From Corella eumyota (Eukaryota; Chordata; Ascidiacea; Phlebobranchia; Corellidae), in the NCBI GenBank assembly GCA_963082875.1, contig OY720102.1, positions 4,836,001 through 4,900,000 of the forward strand: a stretch of DNA of 64,000 nucleotides, given 5' to 3'. Both the position numbers and the translations under genes were made by a program. The notes below the pieces were generated by a model. That model was not told where the DNA came from. It ran no database searches and saw only the letters and a list, made by a program, of their open reading frames with translations. Within the stretch, counting starts at the first letter, position 1, and each line of letters begins with the position of its first letter. Below, piece after piece: positions 24,301-39,300 of this stretch.

Positions 24301-27300
24301 ATACTGGTGATGGAGTGAACTGCACAGACATAAATGAATGTTTTTTAATGACAGACAATTGTGATTCAAATGCAAATTGTACAAACACATTTGGTTCATT
24401 TACTTGTGCTTGCAATACTGGATACACTGGCAATGAAGTAAACTGCACAGACATAAATGAATGTTTTTTAATGACAGACGATTGCAGTGATAACGCTACT
24501 TGTACCAACACAAATGGATCATTTACTTGTGCTTGCAATACTGGATATACTGGTGATGGAGTAAACTGCACAGACATAAATGAATGTTTTTTACTAACAG
24601 ACAATTGCAGTGATAACGCTACTTGTACAAACACAAATGGATCGTTTACTTGTGCTTGCAATACTGGATATACTGGTGATGGAGTAAACTGCACAGACAT
24701 AAATGAATGTTTTTTAATGACAGGCAATTGTGATTCGAATGCACTGTGTACAAACACAAATGGATCATTTACTTGTGCTTGCAATACTGGATATACTGGT
24801 GATGGAGTAAACTGCACAGACATAAATGAATGTTTTTTAATGACAGACAATTGTGATTCAAATGCAAATTGTACAAACACATTTGGTTCATTTACTTGTG
24901 CTTGCAATACTGGATACACTGGTGATGGAGTAAACTGCACAGACATAAATGAATGTTTTTTATTGACAGACAATTGCAGTGATAACGCTACTTGTACAAA
25001 CACAAATGGATCGTTTACCTGTGCTTGCAATACTGGATATACCGGTGATGGAATAAACTGCACAGACATAAATGAATGTTTTTTAATGACAGACAATTGC
25101 AGTGATAATGCTACTTGTGCAAACACAAATGGATCGTTTACTTGTGCTTGCAATACTGGATATACCGGTGATGGAGTAAACTGCACAGACATAAATGAAT
25201 GTTTTTTATTGACAGACAATTGCAGTGATAATGCTACTTGTGCAAACACAAATGGATCGTTTACTTGTGCTTGCAATACTGGATACACTGGCAATGGTGT
25301 GAACTGCACAGACATAAATGAATGTTTTTTAAAGACAGGTAATTGTGATTCGAATGCACTGTGTACAAACACAAATGGATCGTTTACTTGTGCTTGCAAT
25401 ACTGGATATACTGGTGATGGAGTAAACTGCACAGACATAAATGAATGTTTTTTAATGACAGACAATTGTGATTCAACTGCAAATTGTACAAACACATTTG
25501 GTTCATTTACTTGTGCTTGCAATACTGGATACACTGGCGATGGAGTGAACTGCACAGACATAAATGAATGTTTTTTATTGACAGACAATTGCAGTGATAA
25601 CGCTACTTGTACAAACACAAATGGATCATTTGCTTGTGCTTGCAATACTGGATATACTGGCGATGGAATAAACTGCCCAGACACAAATGAATGTTTTTTA
25701 ATTACAGACAATTGCAGTGATAACGCTACTTGTACAAACACAAATGGATCATTTACTTGTGCTTGCAATAGTGGATATACTGGTGATGGTATAAATTGCA
25801 CAGATATAGATGAATGTAGCTTTATGACAAACAATTGCGATTTAAATGCAAATTGTACAAACACAGATGGATCATTTACTTGTGCTTGTAATACTGGATA
25901 CACTGGCAATAGTGTCAACTGCAATGATATAAATGAATGTACTTTAATGACAGACAATTGTAGTGATAGTAATGCTACTTGTACAAACACTATTGGATCG
26001 TTTACTTGTGCTTGCAATACTGCATACACTGGTGATGGAGTGAACTGCAATGATATAAATGAATGTACTTTAATGACAGACGATTGTGATATAAATGCAA
26101 ATTGTACGAACACAGATGGATCATTTACTTGTGCTTGCAATACTGGATACACTGGTGATGGTATAAATTGCACAGATATCGATGAATGTACTTTAATGAC
26201 AAACAATTGTGATTTACATGCAAATTGTACAAACACAGATGGATCATTTACTTGTGCTTGCAATACTGGATACACTGGCGATGGTATAAATTGCACAGAT
26301 ATCGATGAATGTAGCTTTATGACAGACAATTGTGATTTAGATGCAAATTGTACAAACACAGATGGATCATTTACTTGTGCTTGCAATACTGGATACACTG
26401 GTGATGGAGTAAACTGCACAGATATAAATGAATGTTTTCTAATGACAGACATTTGTGCTTTAAATGCAAATTGTACCAACACAAATGGATCATTTACTTG
26501 TGCTTGCAATACTGGATATAGTGGCGATGGAGTAAACTGCTCAGACATGAATGAATGTTTTTTATTGACAGACAATTGCAGTGATAATGCTACTTGTACA
26601 AACACAAATGGATCGTTTACTTGTGCTTGCAATACTGGATATACTGGTGATGGAGTAAACTGCACAGACATAAATGAATGTTTTTTAATGACAGACAATT
26701 GTGATTCAACTGCAAATTGTACAAACACATTTGGTTCATTTACTTGTGCTTGCAATACTGGATATACTGGTGATGGAGTAAACTGCACAGACATAAATGA
26801 ATGTTTTTTAATGACAGACGATTGCAGTGATAATGCTACTTGTACAAACACAAATGGATCGTTTACTTGTGCTTGCAATACTGGATTTACTGGCGATGGA
26901 GTAAACTGCACAGACATAAATGAATGTTTTTTATTAACAGACAATTGCAGTGATAACGCTACTTGTACAAACACAATTGGATCTTTTACTTGTGCTTGCA
27001 ATACTGGATACACTGGCAATGGTGTGAACTGCACAGACATAAATGAATGTTTTTTAATGACAGGCAATTGTGATTCGAATGCACTGTGTACAAACACAAA
27101 TGGAATGTTTACTTGTGCTTGCAATACTGGATATACTGGTGATGGAGTAAACTGCACAGACATAAATGAATGTTTTTTAATGACAGACAATTGTGATTCA
27201 ACTGCAAATTGTACAAACACATTTGGTTCATTTACTTGTGCTTGCAATACTGGATACACTGGCGATGGAGTGAACTGCACAGACATAAATGAATGTTTTT

Positions 27301-30300
27301 TATTGACAGACAATTGCAGTGATAACGCTACTTGTACAAACACAAATGGATCGTTTACCTGTGCTTGCAATACTGGATATACCGGTGATGGAATAAACTG
27401 CACAGACATAAATGAATGTTTTTTAATGACAGACAATTGCAGTGATAACGCTACTTGTACAAACACAAATGGATCGTTTACTTGTGCTTGCAATACTGGA
27501 TACACTGGCAATGGTGTGAACTGCACAGACATAAATGAATGTTTTTTAATGACAGGCAATTGTGATTCGAATGCACTGTGTACAAACACAAATGGATCGT
27601 TTACTTGTGCTTGCAATACTGGATACACTGGCAATGGTGTGAACTGCACAGACATAAATGAATGTTTTTTAATGGCAGACAATTGCAGTGATAACGCTAC
27701 TTGTACAAACACAAATGGATCATTTGCTTGTGCTTGCAATACTGGATATACTGGCGATGGAGTAAACTGCACAGACATAAATGAATGTTTTTTAATGACA
27801 GACAATTGCAGTGATAATGCTACTTGTACAAACACAAATGGATCGTTTACTTGTGCTTGCAATACTGGATATACCGGTGATGGAGTAAACTGCACAGACA
27901 TAAATGAATGTTTTTTATTGACAGACAATTGCAGTAATAATGCTACTTGTGCAAACACAAATGGATCGTTTACTTGTGCTTGCAATACTGGATACACTGG
28001 CAATGGTGTGAACTGCACAGACATAAATGAATGTTTTTTAATGACAGGCAATTGTGATTCGAATGCACTGTGTACAAACACAAATGGATCGTTTACTTGT
28101 GCTTGCAATACTGGATATACTGGTGATGGAATAAACTGCACAGACATAAATGAATGTTTTTTAATGACAGACAATTGTGATTCAACTGCAAATTGTACAA
28201 ACACATTTGGTTCATTTACTTGTGCTTGCAATACTGGATACACTGGCGATGAAGTGAACTGCACAGACATAAATGAATGTTTTTTAATGACAGACAATTG
28301 CAGTGATAACGCTACTTGTACAAACACAAATGGATCATTTGCTTGTGCTTGCAATACTGGATATACTGGCGATGGAGTAAACTGCTCAGACATGAATGAA
28401 TGTTTTTTATTGACAGACAATTGCAGTGATAATGCTATTTGTACCAACACAAATGGATCATTTACTTGTGCTTGCAATACTGGATATACCGGTGATGGAG
28501 TAAACTGCACAGACATAAATGAATGTTTTTTAATGACAGACAATTGTAGTGATAGCGCTACTTGTACAAACACAAATGGATCGTTTACTTGTGCTTGCAA
28601 TACTGGATACACTGGCAATGGTGTGAACTGCACAGACATAAATGAATGTTTTTTAATGACAGGCAATTGTCATTCGAATGCACTGTGTACAAACACAAAT
28701 GGATCGTTTACTTGTGCTTGCAATACTGGATATACTGGTGATGGAGTGAACTGCACAGACATAAATGAATGTTTTTTAATGACAGACAATTGTGATTCAA
28801 ATGCAAATTGTACAAACACATTTGGTTCATTTACTTGTGCTTGCAATACTGGATACACTGGCAATGAAGTAAACTGCACAGACATAAATGAATGTTTTTT
28901 AATGACAGACGATTGCAGTGATAATGCTACTTGTACCAACACAAATGGATCATTTACTTGTGCTTGCAATACTGGATATACTGGTGATGGAGTAAACTGC
29001 ACAGACATAAATGAATGTTTTTTACTAACAGACAATTGCAGTGATAACGCTACTTGTACAAACACAAATGGATCGTTTACTTGTGCTTGCAATACTGGAT
29101 ATACTGGCGATGGAGTAAACTGCATAGACATAAATGAATGTTTTTTATTAACAGACAATTGCAGTGATAACGCTACTTGTACAAACACAAATGGATCGTT
29201 TACTTGTGCTTGCAATACTGGATATAATGGTGATGGAGTAAACTGCACAGACATAAATGAATGTTTTTTATTAACAGACAATTGCAGTGATAATGCTACT
29301 TGTACAAACACAAATGGATCGTTTACTTGTGCTTGCAATATTGGGTATACTGGCGATGGAGTAAACTGCACAGACATAAATGAATGTTTTTTAATGACAG
29401 ACACTTGTGATTCAAATGCAATGTGTACAAACACAAATGGATCGTTTACTTGTGCTTGCAATACTGGATATACTGGTGATGGAGTAAACTGCACAGACAT
29501 AAATGAATGTTTTTTAATGACAGAAAATTGCAGTGATAATGCTACTTGTACAAACACAATTGGATCGTTTACTTGTGCTTGCAATACTGGATACACTGGC
29601 AATGGTGTGAACTGCACAGACATAAATGAATGTTTTTTAATGACAGGCAATTGTGATTCGAATGCACTGTGTACAAACACAAATGGATCATTTACTTGTG
29701 CTTGCAATACTGGATATACTGGTGATGGAGTAAACTGCACAGACATAAATGAATGTTTTTTAATGACAGACAATTGCAGTGATAATGCTACTTGTACAAA
29801 CACAAATGGATCGTTTACATGTGCTTGCAATACTGGATATACCAGTGATGGAGTAAACTGCACAGACATAAATGAATGTTTTTTAATGACAGACAATTGC
29901 AGTGATAATGCTACTTGTACAAACACAAATGGATCGTTTACTTGTGCTTGCAATAGTGGATACACTGGCAATGGTGTGAACTGCACAGACATAAATGAAT
30001 GTTTTTTAATGACAGGCAATTGTGATTCGAATGCACTGTGTACAAACACAAATGGATCGTTTACTTGTGCTTGCAATACTGGATATACTGGTGATGGAGT
30101 AAACTGCACCGACATAAATGAATGTTTTTTAATAACAGACAATTGTGATTCAAATGCAAATTGTACAAACACATTTGGTTCATTTACTTGTGCTTGCAAT
30201 ACTGGATATACTGGTGATGGAGTAAACTGCACAGACATAAATGAATGTTTTTTAATGACAGACGATTGCAGTGATAATGCTACTTGTACAAACACAAATG

Positions 30301-33300
30301 GATCGTTTACTTGTGCTTGCAATACTGGATTTACTGGCGATGGAGTAAACTGCACAGACATAAATGAATGTTTTTTATTAACAGACAATTGCAGTGATAA
30401 CGCTACTTGTACAAACACAATTGGATCTTTTACTTGTGCTTGCAATACTGGATACACTGGCAATGGTGTGAACTGCACAGACATAAATGAATGTTTTTTA
30501 ATGACAGGCAATTGTGATTCGAATGCACTGTGTACAAACACAAATGGAATGTTTACTTGTGCTTGCAATACTGGATATACTGGTGATGGAGTAAACTGCA
30601 CAGACATAAATGAATGTTTTTTAATGACAGACAATTGTGATTCAACTGCAAATTGTACAAACACATTTGGTTCATTTACTTGTGCTTGCAATACTGGATA
30701 CACTGGCGATGGAGTGAACTGCACAGACATAAATGAATGTTTTTTATTGACAGACAATTGCAGTGATAACGCTACTTGTACAAACACAAATGGATCGTTT
30801 ACCTGTGCTTGCAATACTGGATATACCGGTGATGGAATAAACTGCACAGACATAAATGAATGTTTTTTAATGACAGACAATTGCAGTGATAACGCTACTT
30901 GTACAAACACAAATGGATCGTTTACTTGTGCTTGCAATACTGGATACACTGGCAATGGTGTGAACTGCACAGACATAAATGAATGTTTTTTAATGACAGG
31001 CAATTGTGATTCGAATGCACTGTGTACAAACACAAATGGATCGTTTACTTGTGCTTGCAATACTGGATACACTGGCAATGGTGTGAACTGCACAGACATA
31101 AATGAATGTTTTTTAATGGCAGACAATTGCAGTGATAACGCTACTTGTACAAACACAAATGGATCATTTGCTTGTGCTTGCAATACTGGATATACTGGCG
31201 ATGGAGTAAACTGCACAGACATAAATGAATGTTTTTTAATGACAGACAATTGCAGTGATAATGCTACTTGTACAAACACAAATGGATCGTTTACTTGTGC
31301 TTGCAATACTGGATATACCGGTGATGGAGTAAACTGCACAGACATAAATGAATGTTTTTTATTGACAGACAATTGCAGTAATAATGCTACTTGTGCAAAC
31401 ACAAATGGATCGTTTACTTGTGCTTGCAATACTGGATACACTGGCAATGGTGTGAACTGCACAGACATAAATGAATGTTTTTTAATGACAGGCAATTGTG
31501 ATTCGAATGCACTGTGTACAAACACAAATGGATCGTTTACTTGTGCTTGCAATACTGGATATACTGGTGATGGAATAAACTGCACAGACATAAATGAATG
31601 TTTTTTAATGACAGACAATTGTGATTCAACTGCAAATTGTACAAACACATTTGGTTCATTTACTTGTGCTTGCAATACTGGATACACTGGCGATGAAGTG
31701 AACTGCACAGACATAAATGAATGTTTTTTAATGACAGACAATTGCAGTGATAACGCTACTTGTACAAACACAAATGGATCATTTGCTTGTGCTTGCAATA
31801 CTGGATATACTGGCGATGGAGTAAACTGCTCAGACATGAATGAATGTTTTTTATTGACAGACAATTGCAGTGATAATGCTATTTGTACCAACACAAATGG
31901 ATCATTTACTTGTGCTTGCAATACTGGATATACCGGTGATGGAGTAAACTGCACAGACATAAATGAATGTTTTTTAATGACAGACAATTGTAGTGATAGC
32001 GCTACTTGTACAAACACAAATGGATCGTTTACTTGTGCTTGCAATACTGGATACACTGGCAATGGTGTGAACTGCACAGACATAAATGAATGTTTTTTAA
32101 TGACAGGCAATTGTCATTCGAATGCACTGTGTACAAACACAAATGGATCGTTTACTTGTGCTTGCAATACTGGATATACTGGTGATGGAGTGAACTGCAC
32201 AGACATAAATGAATGTTTTTTAATGACAGACAATTGTGATTCAAATGCAAATTGTACAAACACATTTGGTTCATTTACTTGTGCTTGCAATACTGGATAC
32301 ACTGGCAATGAAGTAAACTGCACAGACATAAATGAATGTTTTTTAATGACAGACGATTGCAGTGATAATGCTACTTGTACCAACACAAATGGATCATTTA
32401 CTTGTGCTTGCAATACTGGATATACTGGTGATGGAGTAAACTGCACAGACATAAATGAATGTTTTTTACTAACAGACAATTGCAGTGATAACGCTACTTG
32501 TACAAACACAAATGGATCGTTTACTTGTGCTTGCAATACTGGATATACTGGCGATGGAGTAAACTGCATAGACATAAATGAATGTTTTTTATTAACAGAC
32601 AATTGCAGTGATAACGCTACTTGTACAAACACAAATGGATCGTTTACTTGTGCTTGCAATACTGGATATAATGGTGATGGAGTAAACTGCACAGACATAA
32701 ATGAATGTTTTTTATTAACAGACAATTGCAGTGATAATGCTACTTGTACAAACACAAATGGATCGTTTACTTGTGCTTGCAATATTGGGTATACTGGCGA
32801 TGGAGTAAACTGCACAGACATAAATGAATGTTTTTTAATGACAGACACTTGTGATTCAAATGCAATGTGTACAAACACAAATGGATCGTTTACTTGTGCT
32901 TGCAATACTGGATATACTGGTGATGGAGTAAACTGCACAGACATAAATGAATGTTTTTTAATGACAGAAAATTGCAGTGATAATGCTACTTGTACAAACA
33001 CAATTGGATCGTTTACTTGTGCTTGCAATACTGGATACACTGGCAATGGTGTGAACTGCACAGACATAAATGAATGTTTTTTAATGACAGGCAATTGTGA
33101 TTCGAATGCACTGTGTACAAACACAAATGGATCATTTACTTGTGCTTGCAATACTGGATATACTGGTGATGGAGTAAACTGCACAGACATAAATGAATGT
33201 TTTTTAATGACAGACAATTGCAGTGATAATGCTACTTGTACAAACACAAATGGATCGTTTACATGTGCTTGCAATACTGGATATACCAGTGATGGAGTAA

Positions 33301-36300
33301 ACTGCACAGACATAAATGAATGTTTTTTAATGACAGACAATTGCAGTGATAATGCTACTTGTACAAACACAAATGGATCGTTTACTTGTGCTTGCAATAG
33401 TGGATACACTGGCAATGGTGTGAACTGCACAGACATAAATGAATGTTTTTTAATGACAGGCAATTGTGATTCGAATGCACTGTGTACAAACACAAATGGA
33501 TCGTTTACTTGTGCTTGCAATACTGGATATACTGGTGATGGAGTAAACTGCACCGACATAAATGAATGTTTTTTAATAACAGACAATTGTGATTCAAATG
33601 CAAATTGTACAAACACATTTGGTTCATTTACTTGTGCTTGCAATACTGGATACACTGGCAATGAAGTAAACTGCGCAGACATAAATGAATGTTTTTTAAT
33701 GACAGGCAATTGTGATGCAAATGCACTGTGTACAAACACAAATGGATCGTTTACTTGCGCTTGCAATACTGGATATAATGGTGATGGAGTAGACTGCACA
33801 GACATAAATGAATGTTTTTTATTAACAGACAATTGCAGTGATAACGCTACTTGTACAAACACAAATGGATCGTTTACTTGTGCTTGCAATACTGGATATA
33901 CCGGTGATGGAATAAACTGCACAGACATAAATGAATGTTTTTTAATGACAGACAATTGCAGTGATAATGCTACTTGTACAAACACAAATGGATCGTTTAC
34001 TTGTGCTTGCAATACTGGATATACTGGTAATGGAGTAAACTGCACAGACATGAATGAATGTTTTTTAATGACAGGCAATTGTCATTCGAATGCACTGTGT
34101 ACAAACACAAATGGATCGTTTACTTGTGCTTGCAATACTGGATATACTGGTGATGGAGTAAACTGCACAGACATGAATGAATGTTTTTTATTAACAGACA
34201 ATTGCAGTGATAACGCTACTTGTACAAACACAAATGGATCGTTTACTTGTGCTTGCAATACTGGATATACTGGTAATGGAGTAAACTGCACAGACATGAA
34301 TGAATGTTTTTTATTAACAGACAATTGCAGTGATAATGCTACTTGTACAAACACAAATGGATCGTTTACTTGTGCTTGCAATATTGGGTATACTGGCGAT
34401 GGAGTAAACTGCACAGACATAAATGAATGTTTTATATTAACAGACACTTGTGATTCAAATGCAATGTGTACAAACACAAATGGATTATTTACTTGTACTT
34501 GCAATACTGGATATACTGGCGATGGAGTAAACTGCACAGACATAAATGAATGTTTTTTAATGACAGGCAATTGTGATGCAAATGCACTGTGTACAAACAC
34601 AAATGGATCGTTTACTTGCGCTTGCAATACTGGATATAATGGTGATGGAGTAGACTGCACAGACATAAATGAATGTTTTTTATTAACAGACAATTGCAGT
34701 GATAACGCTACTTGTACAAACACAAATGGATCGTTTACTTGTGCTTGCAATACTGGATATACCGGTGATGGAATAAACTGCACAGACATAAATGAATGTT
34801 TTTTAATGACAGACAATTGCAGTGATAATGCTACTTGTACAAACACAAATGGATCGTTTACTTGTGCTTGCAATACTGGATATACTGGTAATGGAGTAAA
34901 CTGCACAGACATGAATGAATGTTTTTTAATGACAGGCAATTGTCATTCGAATGCACTGTGTACAAACACAAATGGATCGTTTACTTGTGCTTGCAATACT
35001 GGATATACTGGTGATGGAGTAAACTGCACAGACATGAATGAATGTTTTTTATTAACAGACAATTGCAGTGATAACGCTACTTGTACAAACACAAATGGAT
35101 CGTTTACTTGTGCTTGCAATACTGGATATACTGGTAATGGAGTAAACTGCACAGACATGAATGAATGTTTTTTATTAACAGACAATTGCAGTGATAATGC
35201 TACTTGTACAAACACAAATGGATCGTTTACTTGTGCTTGCAATATTGGGTATACTGGCGATGGAGTAAACTGCACAGACATAAATGAATGTTTTATATTA
35301 ACAGACACTTGTGATTCAAATGCAATGTGTACAAACACAAATGGATTATTTACTTGTATTTGCAATACTGGATATACTGGCGATGGAGTAAACTGCACAG
35401 ACATAAATGAATGTTTTTTATTGACAGACAATTGCAGTGATAACGCTACTTGTACAAACACAAATGGATCGTTTACTTGTGCTTGCAATACTGGATACAC
35501 TGGCAATGGTGTGAACTGCACAGACATAAATGAATGTTTTTTAATGACAGGCAATTGTGATTCGAATGCACTGTGTACAAACACAAATGGATCGTTTTCT
35601 TGTGCTTGCAATACTGGATACACTGGCAATGGAGTAAACTGCACCGACATAAATGAATGTGTTTTAATGACAGACAATTGTGATTCAAATGCAAATTGTA
35701 CAAACACATTTGGTTCATTTACTTGTTCTTGCAATACTGGATACACTGGCAATGGAGTAAACTGCACAGACATAAATGAATGTTTTTTAATGACAGACGA
35801 TTGCAATGATAATGCTACTTGTACAAACACAAATGGATCGTTTACTTGTGCTTGCAATACTGGATATACTGGTAATGGAGTAAACTGCACAGACATGAAT
35901 GAATGTTTTTTAATGACAGGCAATTGTCATTCGAATGCACTGTGTACAAACACAAATGGATCGTTTACTTGTGCTTGCAATACTGGATATACTGGTGATG
36001 GAGTAAACTGCACAGACATAAATGAATGTGTTTTAATGACAGACAATTGTGATTCAAATGCAAATTGTACAAACACATTTGGTTCATTTACTTGTTCTTG
36101 CAATACTGGATACACTGGCAATGGAGTAAAATGCACAGACATAAATGAATGTTTTTTAATGACAGACGATTGCAGTGATAATGCTACTTGTACAAACACA
36201 AATGGATCGTTTACTTGTGCTTGCAATACTGGATATACTGGTAATGGAGTAAACTGCACAGACATGAATGAATGTTTTTTATTAACAGACAATTGCAGTG

Positions 36301-39300
36301 ATAACGCTACTTGTACAAACACAAATGGATCGTTTACTTGTGCTTGCAATATTGGGTATACTGGCGATGGAGTAAACTGCACAGACATAAATGAATGTTT
36401 TTTAATGACAGACGATTGCAGTGATAACGCTACTTGTACAAACACAAATGGATCATTTATTTGTTCTTGCAATACTGGATACACTGGTGATGGAGTAAAC
36501 TGCACAGACATAAATGAATGTTTTTTATTAACAGACAATTGCAGTGATAACGCTACTTGTACAAACACAAATGGATCATTTATTTGTTCTTGCAATACTG
36601 GATACACTGGTGATGGATTAAACTGCACAGACATAAATGAATGTTTTTTATTAACAGACAATTGCAGTGATAACGCTACTTGTACAAACACAAATGGATC
36701 ATTTATTTGTTCTTGCAATACTGGATACACTGGTGATGGAGTAAACTGCACAGACATAAATGAATGTTTTTTATTAACAGACAATTGCAGTGATAACGCT
36801 ACTTGTACAAACACAAATGGATCGTTTACTTGTGCTTGCAATACTGGATATACTGGTGATGGAGTAAACTGCACAGACATAAATGAATGTTTTTTAATGA
36901 CAGACAATTGTGATTCAAATGCTACTTGTACAAACACAATTGGATCATTTACTTGTGCTTGCAATACTGGATATACTGGCGATGGAGTAAACTGCACAGA
37001 CATAAATGAATGTTTTTTAATGACAGACGATTGCAGTAATAACGCTACTTGTACAAACACAAATGGATCGTTTACTTGTGCTTGCAATACTGGATATACT
37101 GGCAATGGTGTGATCTGCACAGACATAAATGAATGTTTTTTAATGACAGGCAATTGTGATTCAAATGCATTGTGTACAAACACAAATGGATCATTTGCTT
37201 GTGCTTGCAATACTGGATACACTGGTGATGGAGTAAACTGCACAGACACAAATGAATGTTTTTTATTAACTGACAATTGCAGTGATAACGCTATTTGTAC
37301 CAACACAAATGGATTATTTACTTGTGCTTGCAATACTGGATATACTGGTGATGGAGTAAACTGCACAGACTTAAATGAATGTTTTTTAATGACTGACAAT
37401 TGCAGTGATAATGCTACTTGTACAAACACAAATGGATCATTTACTTGTGCTTGCAATATTGGGTATACTGCCGATGGAGTGAACTGTACAGACATAAATG
37501 AATGTTTTTTAATGACAGACGTTTGCAGTGATAATGCTACTTGTACAAACACAAATGGATCATTTACTTGTGCTTGCAATACTGGATACACTGGTGATGG
37601 AGTAAACTGCACAGATATAAATGAATGTACTTTAACGACAAACAATTGTAGTGATGGTAATGCTATATGTACAAACACTGACGGATCTTTTACTTGTGCT
37701 TGCATTACTGGATTTATTGGAAATGGTTTCGTATGTAATGGTAAATTACTTTCTCAATTCCCTGTAAATATTTAAAATTTTTAAATTACCAAGATACTTT
37801 TTAACTTTTTTAGAAGTTCCTGTTGTTCAAATGGCTCAGATCAGTTTATCAGTGTCCGGTGATTTTACTCCAGAACTTTTAAATTCTTCAAGTTCTTCAT
37901 TTATTGATTTGTCGACTGAAGTTAGAGATCAGTTTAGTATTGCTACTGGCGGCACATTATCAGTATCATCTGTTAGATTTCTTCGAGGAAGTATAATTGC
38001 CATGTAAGATCATTAATTGTTTCGTTGGATATGATTCAATTTGTATATTTTTTTAATTATGCTTCTGCCTTTGTTTTTTAGACTTGATATTTCGCTACAA
38101 AATTCTTTGCAGGATATTGAAGATGTTATTACTATGTTTAATAGTAGTCGAGCAATGAATTCATTTTTTTTGTCATCACCGTCATCTGGTTTGTTTCGTT
38201 TTGATGAATTTATTTCAAGCTTTAAAATCTTAGATGTACTTTTTTTATTGTCAGTATTGTTATTTTATTTAAATAAAATTGTTTGGGATATTATTTTAGC
38301 AAAAGTATTTATTATCAAATATGTTTACAGTGTCTATTGGAGTTGTGAGAAACGTTAGTTTTGTTGTTGATTCTCATGAAATTTTTGTTTCTTTTCAATC
38401 TCCCCTTATAACAAGTGGCTTAACTGAATACCAAATTATTAATTTCTTGCCAAATGGAGAAAACAGGACCGAGCAGCTATCAACTAATCTTTTTGCTACT
38501 ATACAGGACCTAAAACCTTTTACTCAATATAGAATCCAGGTAGGATGAAACAATCTAATCATTTTTTTAAATGATTTAAACATAGAGTAACAAGTTATTT
38601 TTTTTTTTGTATATATCTTTATCCTTGACGTGGGAAAGTCAAATGCGCGACTTAAACATAGAGTAACATCAGTTACTCCAACCCAGTCTCGAGTTGCCTG
38701 TGGCAGTTTGGGGTATTATAGAGACTATAATTGCCCAATAATTATGCTGCTGATTAAATGCTGGTTTAGCAGGAGTTCATATCGTTTATAACTCCTTACT
38801 CAAGGCCGCTACAGGATGAGGTTAATGGGGATTAAACCCATGACCTGATGTGTGGTGTAGCAAGTGTTCTTACCACTGCACCACGCTGCCAGTACTTATT
38901 TTTTTTTAAGTTTGATAATTTTTTTATTATTATTTTACTAGTTACTGTTATCTTCACGTATTTGTTACTGTTATCTTCACGACAGCTTAATTTAATCATA
39001 TTTTCTTATTCAGATATATGCAATGAATACAGTTGAAAGAGGAATTCCATATATTGAAGATGTAACTACACTAGAAAGTGAACCAGGCCCGGTAGAAAAT
39101 CTTATGGTTCAAGATGTTACCTCAAACTCAATCACTATTTCATGGGACATTCCAACCATTACCAATGGAATTATTACAGACTATTTGTAAGTATAGATAA
39201 CAAATAAAACAGCTTTCGATTATTTTTTTCAGCATAGAAATGTTTATGCATTTTATGCAAACTTTTTTTATAAACTATTTGAGGTAGGTAACTTAACAAA

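Larger units (their letters stand above)
15097..37740 (+). repeat. 22,644-bp single exon encoding about 184 cbEGF repeats (gene A exon 6)
   Basis: One acceptor (TATACAG before 15097) and one donor (G|GTAAAT at 37741) bracket an unbroken reading frame of about 7,548 residues. The unit is 41 residues/123 nt, occasionally 42/126. Six cysteines per unit follow the EGF pattern. D-I-(N/D)-E-C at the start gives the calcium-binding signature. CTNTNGSFTCAC matches the Asx-hydroxylation consensus C-x-(D/N)-x4-(F/Y)-x-C-x-C. Typical units also carry N-A-T (or N-C-T), N-G-S and N-C-T sequons. Subtypes differ in the loop between the first and second cysteines (FLMTDN, FLLTDN, SFMTDN, TLMTDD, FLMTGN) and are arranged in zones. 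Both exon ends are phase 1, as for neighbouring EGF exons, so unit number can change without shifting frame. No internal intron is needed anywhere. Confidence 0.93.

Noticed and set aside
15089-37705. Very long open frames on the minus strand across the EGF array (up to about 2,100 codons, and about 3,000 in gene B)
   Set aside because: They arise because the repeated unit happens to have no antisense stop in one frame. They break wherever the NCHSN variant introduces TGA. The translated product is a low-information repeat (QFTPSPVYPVLQAQVND type) with no fold, so they are shadows of the sense frame.
15097-37740. CRISPR array or non-coding satellite
   Set aside because: Regular 123-bp periodicity is fully explained by 41-residue EGF units in one frame, with conserved cysteines and in-frame length changes; unit differences are mostly coding variants.
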